Source: Phycisphaerales bacterium
Lineage (GTDB): Bacteria > Pseudomonadota > Gammaproteobacteria > Competibacterales > Competibacteraceae
Length of the DNA: 19,718 nucleotides
Direction of reading: 5' to 3'
Assembly (NCBI GenBank): GCA_014879435.1
Contig: JACSSB010000207.1
Span: 1 to 19,718 of the forward strand
Position numbers and translations under genes: made by a program. The notes beneath the pieces are model-generated. The model searched no databases, was not told the origin of the DNA, and saw only the letters and a list, made by a program, of their open reading frames with translations. This document shows positions 6,021 through 15,582 of this stretch, in pieces (the first letter of the stretch is position 1; every line of letters starts with the position of its first letter).

Positions 6021-9000
6021 ATGATCTCACGGTTTTTCATTGATCGGCCAATCTTCGCGGCGGTCGTTTCCATCATCATCACCCTAGCCGGGTCGATGGC
6101 GATGCTCGCTCTGCCCATTGCTCAATTCCCAGAAATCACGCCACCGTTGCTGCAAGTCACTACCAGCTACCCTGGCGCCGATTCCGTGACTACCGCCGGT
6201 ACGGTGGCCGCACCGGTTGAGCAGCAGATCAACGGTGTCGATAACATGATCTACATGCAATCGAACAACTCGGCCAGTGGTGACATGTCGCTCAGCATCT
6301 ACTTCACCATCGGCACCGACCTGGACTTGATCCTGCCCGACCTGACTAATCGGGTAAATCTGGCCAATCCGTTGATGCCCGCAGATGTGCGCCAAAATGG
6401 CCTGACTATCCAGAAGTCCTCACCCAACATCTTGGCTATCATCGCGATCACCTCCGACAAAACCCAAGACCCCAATTACGTCGCTAATTACGCCAGCATC
6501 AACATTGTCGATGAGCTAAAGCGTATTCCAGGTGCCAATCAGGTGTCGATGTTCGGCCTGACCGATTATGCGATGCGGATTTGGCTGAAACCGGATCGGA
6601 TGGCAGAACTCAATCTCACCGTCAGCGACATCCGCAGCGCCATTCAGGAACAGAATGCGCAATTTGCCGCCGGTCGAGTAGGGCAGCCACCCACCTCTTA
6701 TCCCGTGCAGCTCACCCTGCCGGTATCCGCCAAGGGCCGACTGGCCGACCCCAAAGAATTCGAGCAGATCATCCTGCGCTCTAATCCTGATGGTTCCGCC
6801 ATACTGCTGGGCGATGTGGCGCGGGTCGAGCTAGGTATTCGCGGTTACGATACCGAGAGTATGCTCAACGGTGAGCCGATCTCAGCGATTTTGGTCTATC
6901 AACAACCCGACTCCAACGCACTCAATGTCATCGAACAAGTCACCGCCAAGATGGAAGAGTTGTCCAAACGCTTCCCGGCGGGCATCGGTTGGTATGTCTC
7001 TTATGACACCACCAAGTTCGTGAAGCTCTCCATCGAAGAAGTAATCCACACCTTCTTTGAAGCGCTCGTGTTGGTTGTGATAGTAGTCTTTGTGTTCCTG
7101 CAGAACTGGCGAGCGACGCTGATCCCGCTGCTGGCAGTACCGGTCTCCATCATCGGCACCTTCTCCGGCATGTACATGCTGGGGTTCTCGATCAATACCC
7201 TGACCTTATTCGGCATGATCCTAGCCATCGGTATCGTCGTGGACGATGCCATCGTGGTGATCGAAAATGTCGAGCGTAACATGCACGAGTTCGGCCTCCC
7301 TCCCAAGGAAGCGGCACGAAGAGCGATGGATGAGGTGACCGGCCCGGTTATCGCCATCATGCTGGTGCTGTGCGCGGTGTTCATTCCCACTGCCTTTATG
7401 AGTGGCATGTCGGGTCAGTTGTACAAGCAGTTTGCTATCACCATCTCCATTTCGGTGGTGCTTTCCGGCATTGTGGCATTGACCCTCAGCCCAGCACTGG
7501 CGGCAATCCTGCTCAGACCGAGCCACGGTGGTAAAAAGAATATTTTCTTCAGAGGCTTCGAAAAAGGATTCGATAAGCTAACCCACGGCTATGTCGCTGG
7601 CTCCTCGTTCCTAGTTCACAAGATGCCGATCGCTCTCTTAATGTTCGTGGGTGTCGTCGTCCTCGTTTGGGGTTTGTTCAAGACGGTGCCTGGCGGTTTT
7701 GTCCCGAATGAGGATCAAGGCTACCTCATCGCGGTCGCTATTCTGCCCGATGGAGCCAGTTTGGAGCGCACCCGATCCGTGGTCGAACAGGCGAACGCCA
7801 TCTTCAAAAAACATCCAGCGGTGAAAGATGTTGCCAGTTTGGGGGGCTTCAGCCTGTTGGACTCGCAAAACAAACCCAATTACGCCACTTTCTTCCTGAC
7901 GCTTAAGGATTGGAAAGAGCGAACGACACCGGATCTTCAAGCCTTTAAGGTCCAACAAGTCTTACAAGGTGAGGTGGTCAAAGAAATCGATCAAGCACAA
8001 GTGGTGTTGTTCAATCCACCCGCGATTCCCGGCATGAGCAGCACCGGTGGATTTGAGTTTTGGATTCAAAATCGCGGCAGCGATACCGATCCTAAGCTAC
8101 TGGAAGATGCGGTGAAAAAATTCATCGATGCTTCCAAGAAGGTACCGCAACTGGCAGGGTTGACTACGACTTTCAACGCCAATTCCCAGCAACTATTTGT
8201 GGATCTCGACCGTGAGAAAGCACGCGCACTGAATGTACCGGTCAACGACGTGTTCGATCTGATGCAGGGAATATTTGGTTCGATCTACGTCAATGACTTC
8301 AATAAATTTGGGCGTACTTATCGGGTGATGCTGCAAGCCGATTCTTCGTATCGCACCAAACCGGAAGATATTAGCCAGATCTATGTACGCTCAAACACCG
8401 GTCAGATGATACCGCTGAGCGCGCTGGTCACTGTGAAATACATCACCGGCCCAGACAATGTGCCGCGCTTTAATGTGTTTCCCGCCGCCCGCATCAATGG
8501 CAATGCCGCACCCGGTTACAGCTCCGGCGAAGCTCTGGCCGCAATGGAAAAACTGGCTAGCGAGGTTCTGCCTTCCACGATGTACTACGCCTGGGCCGGC
8601 CAAGCCTTCCAGGAAAAACAGGTGGGTGCAGCCTCAACCATGGCCTTTGTATTCGGCATCATCATGGTCTTCTTGATTCTGGCGGCGCAATACGAGAAGT
8701 GGACCTTGCCCATCGCGGTAATTACCGCTGTACCGTTTGGTATTGCGGGTGCCTTTGTCGCGGTATTCCTGCGTGGCTTAGAGAACGACGTATATTTTCA
8801 GATCGGTCTGGTGACCTTGATTGCACTGGCTGCTAAAAACGCGATTCTGATTGTCGAGTTTGCGGTGATGAAGCATGAGGAAGGACTACCGATCATCGAA
8901 GCGGCGATAGAAGCGGCGCGGTTGCGCTTCCGGCCCATCGTGATGACTTCGCTGGCCTTCATTCTTGGCTGCGTGCCGTTGGCGATCAGTACCGGCGCGG

Positions 9001-9194
9001 GTGCAAACAGCCGACATTCCATCGGTACCGGCGTCATCGGCGGTATGTTGGGTGCGACCTGCGTGGCCATCTTCTTCGTCCCGGCCTTCTATCGCTTGTT
9101 CACTGGCAAGGATAAACCGGCTTCTCCGCCCGAAGCTGAATCGACTCCATCGACTCCACCGGCTCCGCTCAAGGAGGAAGCTCATCATGCGTAA
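6021..9194 (+). CDS. RND multidrug efflux pump, inner-membrane HAE-1 transporter (AcrB/MexB/MexF family)
   Basis: This proton-driven trimeric pump takes up amphipathic compounds from the periplasm and inner-membrane leaflet. Its 1057 residues match the HAE-1 length (about 1030-1060). It has the standard start (FFIDRPIFA), TM1, a large porter loop, TM2-6 beginning near residue 340, a second periplasmic loop, then TM7-12. The proton-relay residues are intact: Asp408 and Asp409 in GIVVDDAIVVIENVER, Lys939 in ALAAKNAILIVEFA, and Arg969 in ARLRFRP followed by IVMTSLAFILG, equivalent to AcrB D407/D408/K940/R971. The paired acidic residues mark a drug-type rather than a metal-type pump. The C-terminal tail is rich in Pro, Ser and Glu and ends EEAHHA. 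The last eight bases overlap the channel gene. Whether substrates are drugs, solvents, bile-like compounds or metabolites is unknown. Confidence 0.97.
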   Translation: MISRFFIDRPIFAAVVSIIITLAGSMAMLALPIAQFPEITPPLLQVTTSYPGADSVTTAGTVAAPVEQQINGVDNMIYMQSNNSASGDMSLSIYFTIGTDLDLILPDLTNRVNLANPLMPADVRQNGLTIQKSSPNILAIIAITSDKTQDPNYVANYASINIVDELKRIPGANQVSMFGLTDYAMRIWLKPDRMAELNLTVSDIRSAIQEQNAQFAAGRVGQPPTSYPVQLTLPVSAKGRLADPKEFEQIILRSNPDGSAILLGDVARVELGIRGYDTESMLNGEPISAILVYQQPDSNALNVIEQVTAKMEELSKRFPAGIGWYVSYDTTKFVKLSIEEVIHTFFEALVLVVIVVFVFLQNWRATLIPLLAVPVSIIGTFSGMYMLGFSINTLTLFGMILAIGIVVDDAIVVIENVERNMHEFGLPPKEAARRAMDEVTGPVIAIMLVLCAVFIPTAFMSGMSGQLYKQFAITISISVVLSGIVALTLSPALAAILLRPSHGGKKNIFFRGFEKGFDKLTHGYVAGSSFLVHKMPIALLMFVGVVVLVWGLFKTVPGGFVPNEDQGYLIAVAILPDGASLERTRSVVEQANAIFKKHPAVKDVASLGGFSLLDSQNKPNYATFFLTLKDWKERTTPDLQAFKVQQVLQGEVVKEIDQAQVVLFNPPAIPGMSSTGGFEFWIQNRGSDTDPKLLEDAVKKFIDASKKVPQLAGLTTTFNANSQQLFVDLDREKARALNVPVNDVFDLMQGIFGSIYVNDFNKFGRTYRVMLQADSSYRTKPEDISQIYVRSNTGQMIPLSALVTVKYITGPDNVPRFNVFPAARINGNAAPGYSSGEALAAMEKLASEVLPSTMYYAWAGQAFQEKQVGAASTMAFVFGIIMVFLILAAQYEKWTLPIAVITAVPFGIAGAFVAVFLRGLENDVYFQIGLVTLIALAAKNAILIVEFAVMKHEEGLPIIEAAIEAARLRFRPIVMTSLAFILGCVPLAISTGAGANSRHSIGTGVIGGMLGATCVAIFFVPAFYRLFTGKDKPASPPEAESTPSTPPAPLKEEAHHA

Positions 9195-10638
9195 GACGCT
9201 ACTGGCGATCGCCATCGGCGCCGCCCTGGGGGGTTGCGCCGCAGTCGGGCCAGATTACCAACGTCCGGCGGTGGAAACACCGACCAACTGGCAAATCGAT
9301 ATCCGCCAAGCCAACGATCTGGCCAACACCCGCTGGTGGGAGCAGTTCCAAGATCCGGTGCTGGACAATCTCGTCCAAACCGCACTTCAGGAAAACAAGG
9401 ACGTACAAATCGCCGCAGCACGGGTGGAAGAGTACATGGGGCGCTACGGCGTCACACGCTCTGCGCAATTTCCACAAGTCGGTGCAGATGCCGACGGAGC
9501 ACGCACCCGTTCCAGCGAGAACGGTGCCTCACCCGCGACCAGTCCCAATCCGATCAATACCTATGATGTGAACTTGGGGGTATCGTTTGAGTTGGATTTG
9601 TGGGGCAAGCTACGCCGTGCCACCGAGGCAGCGCGCGCTGATCTGCTCGCCAGTGAGGAAGCGCGGCGCACGGTAATTCTGAGCCTAGTCAGCCAAGTGG
9701 CCAGCAGCTATCTGCGGCTGCTGGACTACGACACCCGCTTAGGCATTACCCGCGCCACCTTGGAAACTCGTCGGGAATCGATGCGGATCAACCGCTTGCG
9801 GTTCCAGGTCGGGCTGACCTCGGAGATGGACTACCAGCAGGCGGTATCGGAATATCAGAATGCGGCGGTACAGGTTCCTGCATTGGAACAACTGATCGTC
9901 CAGCAGGAAAATGCTATCAACCTGTTGTTGGGACGTAATCCTGGCCCGATTACCCACAGCGATCACACACTGAAACGGCTGACTCTTCCGCAGATACCCG
10001 GAGGCTTACCCTCTGATCTCTTGGAACGCCGCCCGGATATTCGACAGGCCGAGCAGCAATTGATCGCCGCCAACGCACAGATCGGTGTGGCCAAGGCCGC
10101 TTTCTTCCCCAGTATCTCGCTTACTGGTGCTTTCGGAACAGCCAGCACCGAATTCTCCGATCTCTTCAATGGCCCTTCGCGGGCCTGGCAATTCGCCGGT
10201 CAACTGACGCAGCCGATCTTTACCGGTGGCGCCCTGACCGGGCAATTGCATGTTGCTGAGGCGGTACAAAAACAGGCAGTTCTGAACTACCAACAGGTGA
10301 TTCAGACTGCCTTCTCCGAAGTGGATAACAATTTGGTCGCAGTCACCAAGCTACAACAGCAACTGGGTGATGAACAGGCACAAGTTCAAGCCCTAGCGCG
10401 CTATCTAGAGCTGGCGAACCTTCGCTACAAGAACGGCTATTCTGACTATCTGACGGTGGTGGATGCCGAGCGCAATCTGTATACCGCGCAACTGCAATAC
10501 GCGCAGGATTACGCCAATCTCTTTATCGCCATGGTCGATCTATACAAAGCGATGGGCGGCGGCTGGGTCCAGGTTGCGGAACAGATGACGAGTGATCAAC
10601 CCCAACCACCAGCGGGAACCGATCCTGCCGCTGGCTAA
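9187..10638 (+). CDS. Outer-membrane efflux channel lipoprotein (OprM/NodT/TolC-like)
   Basis: This outer-membrane factor completes the tripartite pump. I chose the ATG at 9187 because AAGGAGG lies just upstream and the product then opens with a lipoprotein signal peptide, MRKTLLAIAIGAALGGC, giving lipidated Cys17. Much longer upstream readings only run antiparallel to the pump tail. The 483-residue protein has the NodT-type opening (CAAVGPDYQRP), WWEQFQDPVLD, and two OEP domains (roughly residues 60-250 and 275-460). The second contains the hallmark LLERRPDIRQAEQQLIAANAQIGVAKAAFFPSISL. The beta-barrel strand FELDLWGKLRRATEAARADLLA is also typical. The start overlaps the pump gene by eight bases, implying translational coupling. 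It could also serve the second efflux operon at 13170, which lacks its own channel; that is inference. Confidence 0.95.
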   Translation: MRKTLLAIAIGAALGGCAAVGPDYQRPAVETPTNWQIDIRQANDLANTRWWEQFQDPVLDNLVQTALQENKDVQIAAARVEEYMGRYGVTRSAQFPQVGADADGARTRSSENGASPATSPNPINTYDVNLGVSFELDLWGKLRRATEAARADLLASEEARRTVILSLVSQVASSYLRLLDYDTRLGITRATLETRRESMRINRLRFQVGLTSEMDYQQAVSEYQNAAVQVPALEQLIVQQENAINLLLGRNPGPITHSDHTLKRLTLPQIPGGLPSDLLERRPDIRQAEQQLIAANAQIGVAKAAFFPSISLTGAFGTASTEFSDLFNGPSRAWQFAGQLTQPIFTGGALTGQLHVAEAVQKQAVLNYQQVIQTAFSEVDNNLVAVTKLQQQLGDEQAQVQALARYLELANLRYKNGYSDYLTVVDAERNLYTAQLQYAQDYANLFIAMVDLYKAMGGGWVQVAEQMTSDQPQPPAGTDPAAG

Positions 10639-10650
10639 GGATGCTGCATC

Positions 10651-10690
10651 GAAAAAACCTGGGCAGATCGATCAATTCGGTCTGCCCAGG
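10651..10690 (-). terminator. Rho-independent terminator downstream of thiC
   Basis: Perfect 10-base arms CCTGGGCAGA (10658-10667) and TCTGCCCAGG (10681-10690) enclose a 13-base loop. Read on the minus strand, the stem is followed directly by TTTTTT (complement of 10652-10657), so it terminates transcripts coming leftward from thiC, 230 bases away. On the plus strand the stem follows the channel gene but is trailed by CCATTTGG, a poor U-tract, so it is at best a weak stop for the RND operon. Confidence 0.82.
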
Positions 10691-10923
10691 CCATTTGGAC
10701 GAGAAAATCATCTTTCGCCGCTAGCCGTCTAAGTTCTCAATTCTCCCCTCCTGGAACCCACGCTTAACGCGAGATTGCTCACGGTTTTTAGGTCGGATAA
10801 TCTCCACAGAAGATTGCTTCCTGAACAAGAATCCCTCCCACCTAACGAACCATCTTGGGCCAACGACGAAGCTTAAATCACCGTCGGCATTCACCTTTCA
10901 GAGAAAAGAGGGTGTGGCTGCAA

Positions 10924-12813
10924 TCATGCCTTGCGGTAAATCTGCCCACCGCTTTCATTGAATTCTGCTGCTTTTTCCGCCAAACCCTGGGTCAGCGCCG
11001 TCTCGCTATCGAGCCCTTGGCGTGCGGCATATTCATGGACCTCCTGGGTGATCTTCATCGAACAGAAGTGCGGACCACACATGGAGCAAAAATGGGCGAC
11101 TTTGGCCGAGTCCTTGGGCAGGGTTTCGTCGTGATACTCGCGGGCGCGCTCGGGATCGAGACCCAGATTAAATTGATCTTCCCAGCGGAATTCGAAGCGT
11201 GCCTTGCTTAAAGCGTTGTCACGAAGCTGCGCACCGGGGTGGCCTTTGGCCAAATCAGCGGCGTGGGCAGCAACTTTATAGGCGATGATCCCTTCGCGCA
11301 CATCCTCCTTATCGGGCAGCCCCAGATGTTCTTTGGGCGTCACGTAGCAAAGCATCGCGGTACCGTACCAACCGATCTGCGCGGCGCCGATAGCCGAGGT
11401 GATGTGATCGTAACCCGGAGCGATATCGGTAGTCAGTGGCCCCAAAGTGTAGAACGGCGCCTCGAAGCAATCGCTCAATTCCTTGTCCATATTTTCCTTG
11501 ATGAGCTGCATCGGCACATGACCTGGGCCTTCGATCATCACCTGCACGTCGTGGTCCCAGGCGATGCGGGTCAATTCACCCAGGGTTTCCAATTCCCCGA
11601 ACTGTGCGGCGTCGTTGGCATCGGCCAGTGAGCCAGGACGCAGACCATCGCCCAGCGAGAAGCTGACGTCATAGGCCTTCATGATCTCGCAAATCTCATC
11701 GAAGTGCGTGTATAGGAAATTTTCCTGATGATGAGCGAGACACCACTTGGCCAGGATCGAGCCACCACGCGAGACGATGCCGGTCACCCGATCCACGGTG
11801 AGCGGCACATAACGCAGCAACACACCAGCATGGATGGTGAAGTAGTCCACCCCCTGTTCGGCCTGTTCGATCAGGGTATCGCGGAACAGATCCCAACTCA
11901 GGTCTTCGGCTTTACCACCGACTTTTTCCAGCGCCTGATAGATCGGCACTGTACCGATGGGCACTGGCGCATTGCGGATGATCCATTCACGGGTTTCGTG
12001 GATGTTTTTGCCGGTGGACAGATCCATGATAGTGTCTGCACCCCAGCGGATACCCCACACCATTTTCTCGACTTCCTCGGCGATGGAGGAGCTGAGAGCG
12101 GAATTGCCGAGATTGCCGTTGATCTTCACCTGGAAATTACGGCCAATGATCACCGGCTCCAATTCTGGATGATTGATATTGGCCGGAATAATGGCACGAC
12201 CTCGGGCTACTTCGGCGCGCACGAATTCGGGCGTGATCTCCTCAGGGATGGCCGCACCGAAAGACTGGCCGCGATGCTGACGCAGCAATCGAGCATAACG
12301 CGGATCGGCACGCAGTTCTTGCAAGCGCAGACTTTCCCGCAAGGCGACGAATTCCATTTCCGGGGTGATGATGCCACGGCGTGCGTAGTGCATCTGGGTC
12401 ACATTGGCACCACTTTTGGCGCGACGCGGCACACGCAGGTGTTCAAAACGCAGGCTGGCCAGCGCCGGATCGGCGGCGCGAGTGCGACCGTAGGCGGAGG
12501 TCGGACCAGTGAGCCGTTCGGTATCGTCGCGCTCTTCGATCCAGTTGGCGCGCACGCTGGGTAAACCGGCTAGCAGATCAATGGTGGCGGTGGGATCGGT
12601 ATAAGGCCCAGAGCTATCGTAAACCGGGATCGGTGGATTGGCCTCGATACCCGCACCAGTTGGGGTGGGTTGCTGGGTGATTTCACGCAACGGTGCCCGT
12701 AGATCGGGGCGCGAGCCGGTGAGATAAACCTTGCGAGAATTCGGAAAGGGGCGGGTGGCTGCCGCCGATAATTCGGCAGTAGCACGCACAAAATCCTGGG
12801 GAATGGCACTCAT
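10924..12813 (-). CDS. thiC: Phosphomethylpyrimidine synthase ThiC (HMP-P synthase)
   Basis: ThiC is a cytoplasmic radical-SAM enzyme that rearranges 5-aminoimidazole ribotide into 4-amino-5-hydroxymethyl-2-methylpyrimidine phosphate, the pyrimidine branch of thiamine synthesis. At 629 residues it is full length, including the ThiC-associated N-terminal domain (RKVYLTGSRPDLRAPLREI). The non-canonical cluster motif C-x2-C-x4-C is intact near the end as Cys576, Cys579 and Cys584 (HFCSMCGPHFCSMK). Core family blocks are also present: NVTQMHYARRGIITPEMEFVA, INGNLGNSA, DLSTGKNIHETREWI, FTIHAGVLLRYV and MIEGPGHVPM. The ATG at 12813 has AGGA eight bases upstream. The gene stands alone between two plus-strand efflux operons, with its own TPP riboswitch leader and terminator. 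No other thiamine gene is in the window. Confidence 0.98.
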   Translation of the reverse strand: MSAIPQDFVRATAELSAAATRPFPNSRKVYLTGSRPDLRAPLREITQQPTPTGAGIEANPPIPVYDSSGPYTDPTATIDLLAGLPSVRANWIEERDDTERLTGPTSAYGRTRAADPALASLRFEHLRVPRRAKSGANVTQMHYARRGIITPEMEFVALRESLRLQELRADPRYARLLRQHRGQSFGAAIPEEITPEFVRAEVARGRAIIPANINHPELEPVIIGRNFQVKINGNLGNSALSSSIAEEVEKMVWGIRWGADTIMDLSTGKNIHETREWIIRNAPVPIGTVPIYQALEKVGGKAEDLSWDLFRDTLIEQAEQGVDYFTIHAGVLLRYVPLTVDRVTGIVSRGGSILAKWCLAHHQENFLYTHFDEICEIMKAYDVSFSLGDGLRPGSLADANDAAQFGELETLGELTRIAWDHDVQVMIEGPGHVPMQLIKENMDKELSDCFEAPFYTLGPLTTDIAPGYDHITSAIGAAQIGWYGTAMLCYVTPKEHLGLPDKEDVREGIIAYKVAAHAADLAKGHPGAQLRDNALSKARFEFRWEDQFNLGLDPERAREYHDETLPKDSAKVAHFCSMCGPHFCSMKITQEVHEYAARQGLDSETALTQGLAEKAAEFNESGGQIYRKA

Positions 12814-12877
12814 GGGTAGCGTCCTGGTTCGGGTGGTAGTAACGACGAACGAGCGGAGAATGCCGATATCCCTGAAA

Positions 12878-12955
12878 CAGCTTCCCTACGTCGGCATGAC
12901 CCGGATCAGGTTCAAAGGGACTCTCTCAGCTCCCGGTTGGGAGCACCCCCGCTTC
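12878..12955 (-). promoter_or_regulatory. TPP riboswitch (THI element) in the thiC leader
   Basis: Read on the minus strand, this matches the thiamine pyrophosphate aptamer. GGGGGTGCTCCC leads into a perfect P3-type hairpin GCTCCC-AACC-GGGAGC (12944-12929). Then come the invariant CTGAGA (12929-12924), the conserved CTTTGAACCTGATCCGG stretch (to about 12901), and the closing GACGTAGGGAA (about 12892-12882). It lies about 67 bases before the thiC start. High thiamine pyrophosphate is expected to fold the aptamer and repress thiC. No U-rich terminator hairpin is visible between aptamer and start codon, so translational control is more likely than attenuation; that last point is inference. Confidence 0.95.
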
Positions 12956-13169
12956 ATCTATCTGTCATTTAAGCATAATAAAGACTGGATGGGGAAATTG
13001 GGGCTTGTATTGGCCTCAAACGCTGCTTTCAAGTGACATTGAGTGTGTATCGGTCTAAAGACAAATACCGTATCATGCTTAGAGGATCGGGATAGCGTAT
13101 AGCTAGGGCCGAAGTGGTCATCGCCGATTTTGTAGGTGCAGAAACGGCCTTCTATTGAATCGGATAACT
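12956..13169. other. Divergent promoter region between thiC and the FUSC operon
   Basis: No gene is seen. The stretch must carry the leftward thiC promoter (a minus-strand TATTAT near 12975-12985 is one possible -10) and the rightward promoter of the FUSC operon. For the latter, GTGACA near 13033-13038 is a possible -35, but no matching -10 at standard spacing is evident. AaeXAB operons in enterics are activated by a divergent LysR gene; here no regulator gene is present and thiC occupies that side. Confidence 0.35.
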
Positions 13170-15356
13170 ATGAATTCGGAACGGTTTCTTTTTGCTACAA
13201 GGCTTGCGGTTGCCGTAGTGATCGCTGTTGGCTTGAGCCTCGCGTTTTCTTGGGATGAACCGAAGTGGGCGATGTTCGCCGTGATCTATTGCGCCCTGGA
13301 AAACGAGGGGGAGTCCTTTCACAAGGGGCTCATGCGCATCCTGGCGACCTTCATGGGCGGGAGTCTTTCGCTCGTGTTTATGGCATTGTTCAACGAACAT
13401 CGCTGGGCATTCGGCACTGCTGTGGCTAGCTGGATTGCATTATGCGCCTACATGATGCAGGACAACCGCCGTTATTACTTCTGGTTCGTAGGCGGTTGGC
13501 TGACCATCCTAATGCCGATATATTCGTCCGAAAATTCGGCATTGGCTTTCGAGATCGTGATGTTGCGGCTGGAGGAAACCATTCTTGGGGTATTGGTTTA
13601 TACCCTTGTTGCCAACGTCCTCCTCATCGATCATCAACGGCGTAACTTCATTTATGAACTGCGCAAGCAGATCGAAAATCTGAAGTGGGTACTGGTCCAT
13701 GTAGGCGCGGCCTATCGTGGAAACACCGGGGCACAGGCAGACAAAAATGCATTAGATCTACATCGCCAAGCCCTGGCATTACATACCGATTTCCGTAATC
13801 GCATTGATGCGGGGATCACCGAGAGTTTTGACGTCATTAATCATCGGGATGCCTGGCACCGCACGATTGACGAGTTCGAAGCACTCATCAATCAGCTGAA
13901 CTGCCTCAGCATAGACATCAGTACGTTCAACGGCCAATACCCATTCATCTCATTACCCGATATCAGGCCGGTACTGATAGAAATCGAGAGGCGCCTAGAT
14001 CAGACCGTGGCGATACTCGATGGCAAGCAGGAAGTCGAATTACCACGGAAAGTCGTTTTACCCCATGTCGATCAATGGGATGCTGACGAGGATATTTTGG
14101 ATCATGGCGCCGTCCTGGTGAGCCTTGAAACCCTGGCCGACATTGAGCGGCGCAGTGCCAATCTACTGCTTACGGTGGCCGAAGCACGGGGAATAATAGC
14201 CGGGCACAAGCACAGCCATCCCGATGCGGATATTAAACCGCACCCCATACGCTCTATGATCCCCGACCCGGAAAAGATCGCGCTGGCCCTGCGAACGACC
14301 GCCATTTTCTGGCTGGCCTTTGCAATCTACATTTTTGTGCCGGATTTTCCCGACAGTACGTCGGTGATCCTGTTATCCATGATTTACGGGATGTTTCTGG
14401 CGATGAAGCCCACCATGCCCTTAGCCCTCGTGGAGATCTTGGGTAGCGTGATTATTGCGACCGCTGGCATCATGCACATGGTCGTTATGCCCAAACTAAG
14501 CAGTTATCTTGGCCTTGGGATTATGCTGTATCTGTATATATTCGCTGGCGCGTGGTTATTCAGCAAAGCCGAGCATGCTCCGATGCGCTTTATCACCCTT
14601 GGCTTTGCCGCGATGACGCTGCAAATCAGCAATGATCAGGTCTACAGCTTCTACGATGTCGCCAATCTGTTGATCGCCTATCAGGTTCCGTTCATTCTCT
14701 TGTGGCTGACGCGAGCTGCACCGGTTTCATTTCGACCCGAGGCCGCCTTTCAACGCCTACTGCGTCGCTACATGGCCTCGTTCCGCTATCTCGTTGAAGA
14801 TATCCGCCGTGACCCAAAACCACACAGGGACGGATGGTGGAAGCGGCAGTTACACGTCTATCATCTGCGTAATCTGGTGCGTATTCCAGATAAGATGGCC
14901 GCCTGGGTGAGTGCCATGCCTGAGGCGGCCATGAACGAGGAAGAGAAAAAGCAAGGCCAAGCACTGTGCCTGTCTCTGTATGAGCTGACCACCGGAATGG
15001 TAGATCTAAACCGATTACACAGCGTAAGCTACAGCCTCGATACCATCAAGCGGATGCACCCAACGATCTACACTTGGCGTACAGCCTTGGAAAGGCTGAC
15101 GGAAACCTTCCGTGATACGCCGGATGCACTACCGGCTGCCAGTGAGCTGACAGCACGTCTGAATACGCTTTTAGCACAAGTCAGAAGCGACGTGCGCGAC
15201 ACCCTAGAAAGCGATACGGAAGCGGCAAATTCATTCACGGCTAAGGCGCTATTGCGTGAACTGTCGGCTTATCGCAGCCTGTCCGAAGCACTCATTGGTG
15301 CTACTCGACAGGCCTCGGCCTTGCGCTGGGAACGCATTCGCGAACCCCGCTTTTGA
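13170..15356 (+). CDS. FUSC family efflux transporter, inner-membrane (AaeB-like)
   Basis: This is the inner-membrane component of an aromatic-acid or fusaric-acid type efflux system. E. coli AaeB (655 residues) exports p-hydroxybenzoate with the adaptor AaeA. The 728-residue product shows the FUSC layout: an N-terminal membrane block (about residues 1-160) starting RFLFATRLAVAVVIAVGLSLAFSWDEPKWAMFAVIYC, and a large hydrophilic cytoplasmic region (about 165-365). A second membrane block (about 370-530) includes KIALALRTTAIFWLAFAIYIFVPDFPDS, and a long soluble C-terminal domain follows. I prefer the ATG at 13170 over an in-frame TTG at 13155 because the sequence then opens directly before the first helix, although the ribosome site is weak either way. 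The DUF1656 gene begins 12 bases later and the HlyD-type gene follows, the standard operon set. The substrate is inferred only by family. Confidence 0.9.
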   Translation: MNSERFLFATRLAVAVVIAVGLSLAFSWDEPKWAMFAVIYCALENEGESFHKGLMRILATFMGGSLSLVFMALFNEHRWAFGTAVASWIALCAYMMQDNRRYYFWFVGGWLTILMPIYSSENSALAFEIVMLRLEETILGVLVYTLVANVLLIDHQRRNFIYELRKQIENLKWVLVHVGAAYRGNTGAQADKNALDLHRQALALHTDFRNRIDAGITESFDVINHRDAWHRTIDEFEALINQLNCLSIDISTFNGQYPFISLPDIRPVLIEIERRLDQTVAILDGKQEVELPRKVVLPHVDQWDADEDILDHGAVLVSLETLADIERRSANLLLTVAEARGIIAGHKHSHPDADIKPHPIRSMIPDPEKIALALRTTAIFWLAFAIYIFVPDFPDSTSVILLSMIYGMFLAMKPTMPLALVEILGSVIIATAGIMHMVVMPKLSSYLGLGIMLYLYIFAGAWLFSKAEHAPMRFITLGFAAMTLQISNDQVYSFYDVANLLIAYQVPFILLWLTRAAPVSFRPEAAFQRLLRRYMASFRYLVEDIRRDPKPHRDGWWKRQLHVYHLRNLVRIPDKMAAWVSAMPEAAMNEEEKKQGQALCLSLYELTTGMVDLNRLHSVSYSLDTIKRMHPTIYTWRTALERLTETFRDTPDALPAASELTARLNTLLAQVRSDVRDTLESDTEAANSFTAKALLRELSAYRSLSEALIGATRQASALRWERIREPRF

Positions 15357-15368
15357 AAGGACAGGATC

Positions 15369-15578
15369 ATGCCTATTCCCAAAGAGATCGACTTCCACGG
15401 GGTCTACCTTCCGCCGATACTGCTAGTCCTGATCCTAGCCATCATCGCGACCATGCTCACCACGCGAATCCTCAACCGGTTGCGTTGGACGCGCTTTCTG
15501 GTCTTTCCACAGGTGGTCTTTGTCGCCTTCATCGCGATCTATACAGTACTGATCGGCACTTTCTTCATTCGGATCTAA
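15369..15578 (+). CDS. DUF1656 small inner-membrane protein (AaeX-like)
   Basis: This 69-residue hydrophobic protein has two predicted membrane helices (about residues 14-32 and 44-66). It carries the DUF1656 opening KEIDFHGVYLPPILL and the central RLRWTRFLVFPQVVFVAF, as in AaeX and YtcA-type proteins. The function of this family is not established. It is almost always encoded between, or next to, a FUSC transporter and a HlyD-type adaptor, as here, so an accessory role in the pump is likely. AGGA is positioned before the ATG, 12 bases after the transporter stop, and the adaptor starts four bases after its own stop. That spacing indicates a tightly coupled operon. Confidence 0.9.
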   Translation: MPIPKEIDFHGVYLPPILLVLILAIIATMLTTRILNRLRWTRFLVFPQVVFVAFIAIYTVLIGTFFIRI

Positions 15579-15582
15579 GCTG

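Noticed and set aside
8965..9186. N-terminal extension of the outer-membrane channel gene
   Set aside because: The extra 74 codons are Arg/Ser-rich, overlap the pump gene out of frame, and would bury the lipoprotein signal peptide that begins at 9187 after a strong ribosome site.
10658..10690. Terminator for the RND operon (plus strand)
   Set aside because: The six-T run follows the stem only on the minus strand, so it mainly serves thiC; the plus-strand trailer is not U-rich.
11728..12564. Long plus-strand frame of 278 codons inside thiC
   Set aside because: It is a shadow of the GC-rich thiC coding strand; Gly/His/Thr-rich with no fold-like pattern.
12731..13036. Plus-strand open frame of 101 codons over the thiC leader
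   Set aside because: It is antisense to the thiC 5' end and to the TPP aptamer; the apparent protein is a translation of riboswitch sequence.
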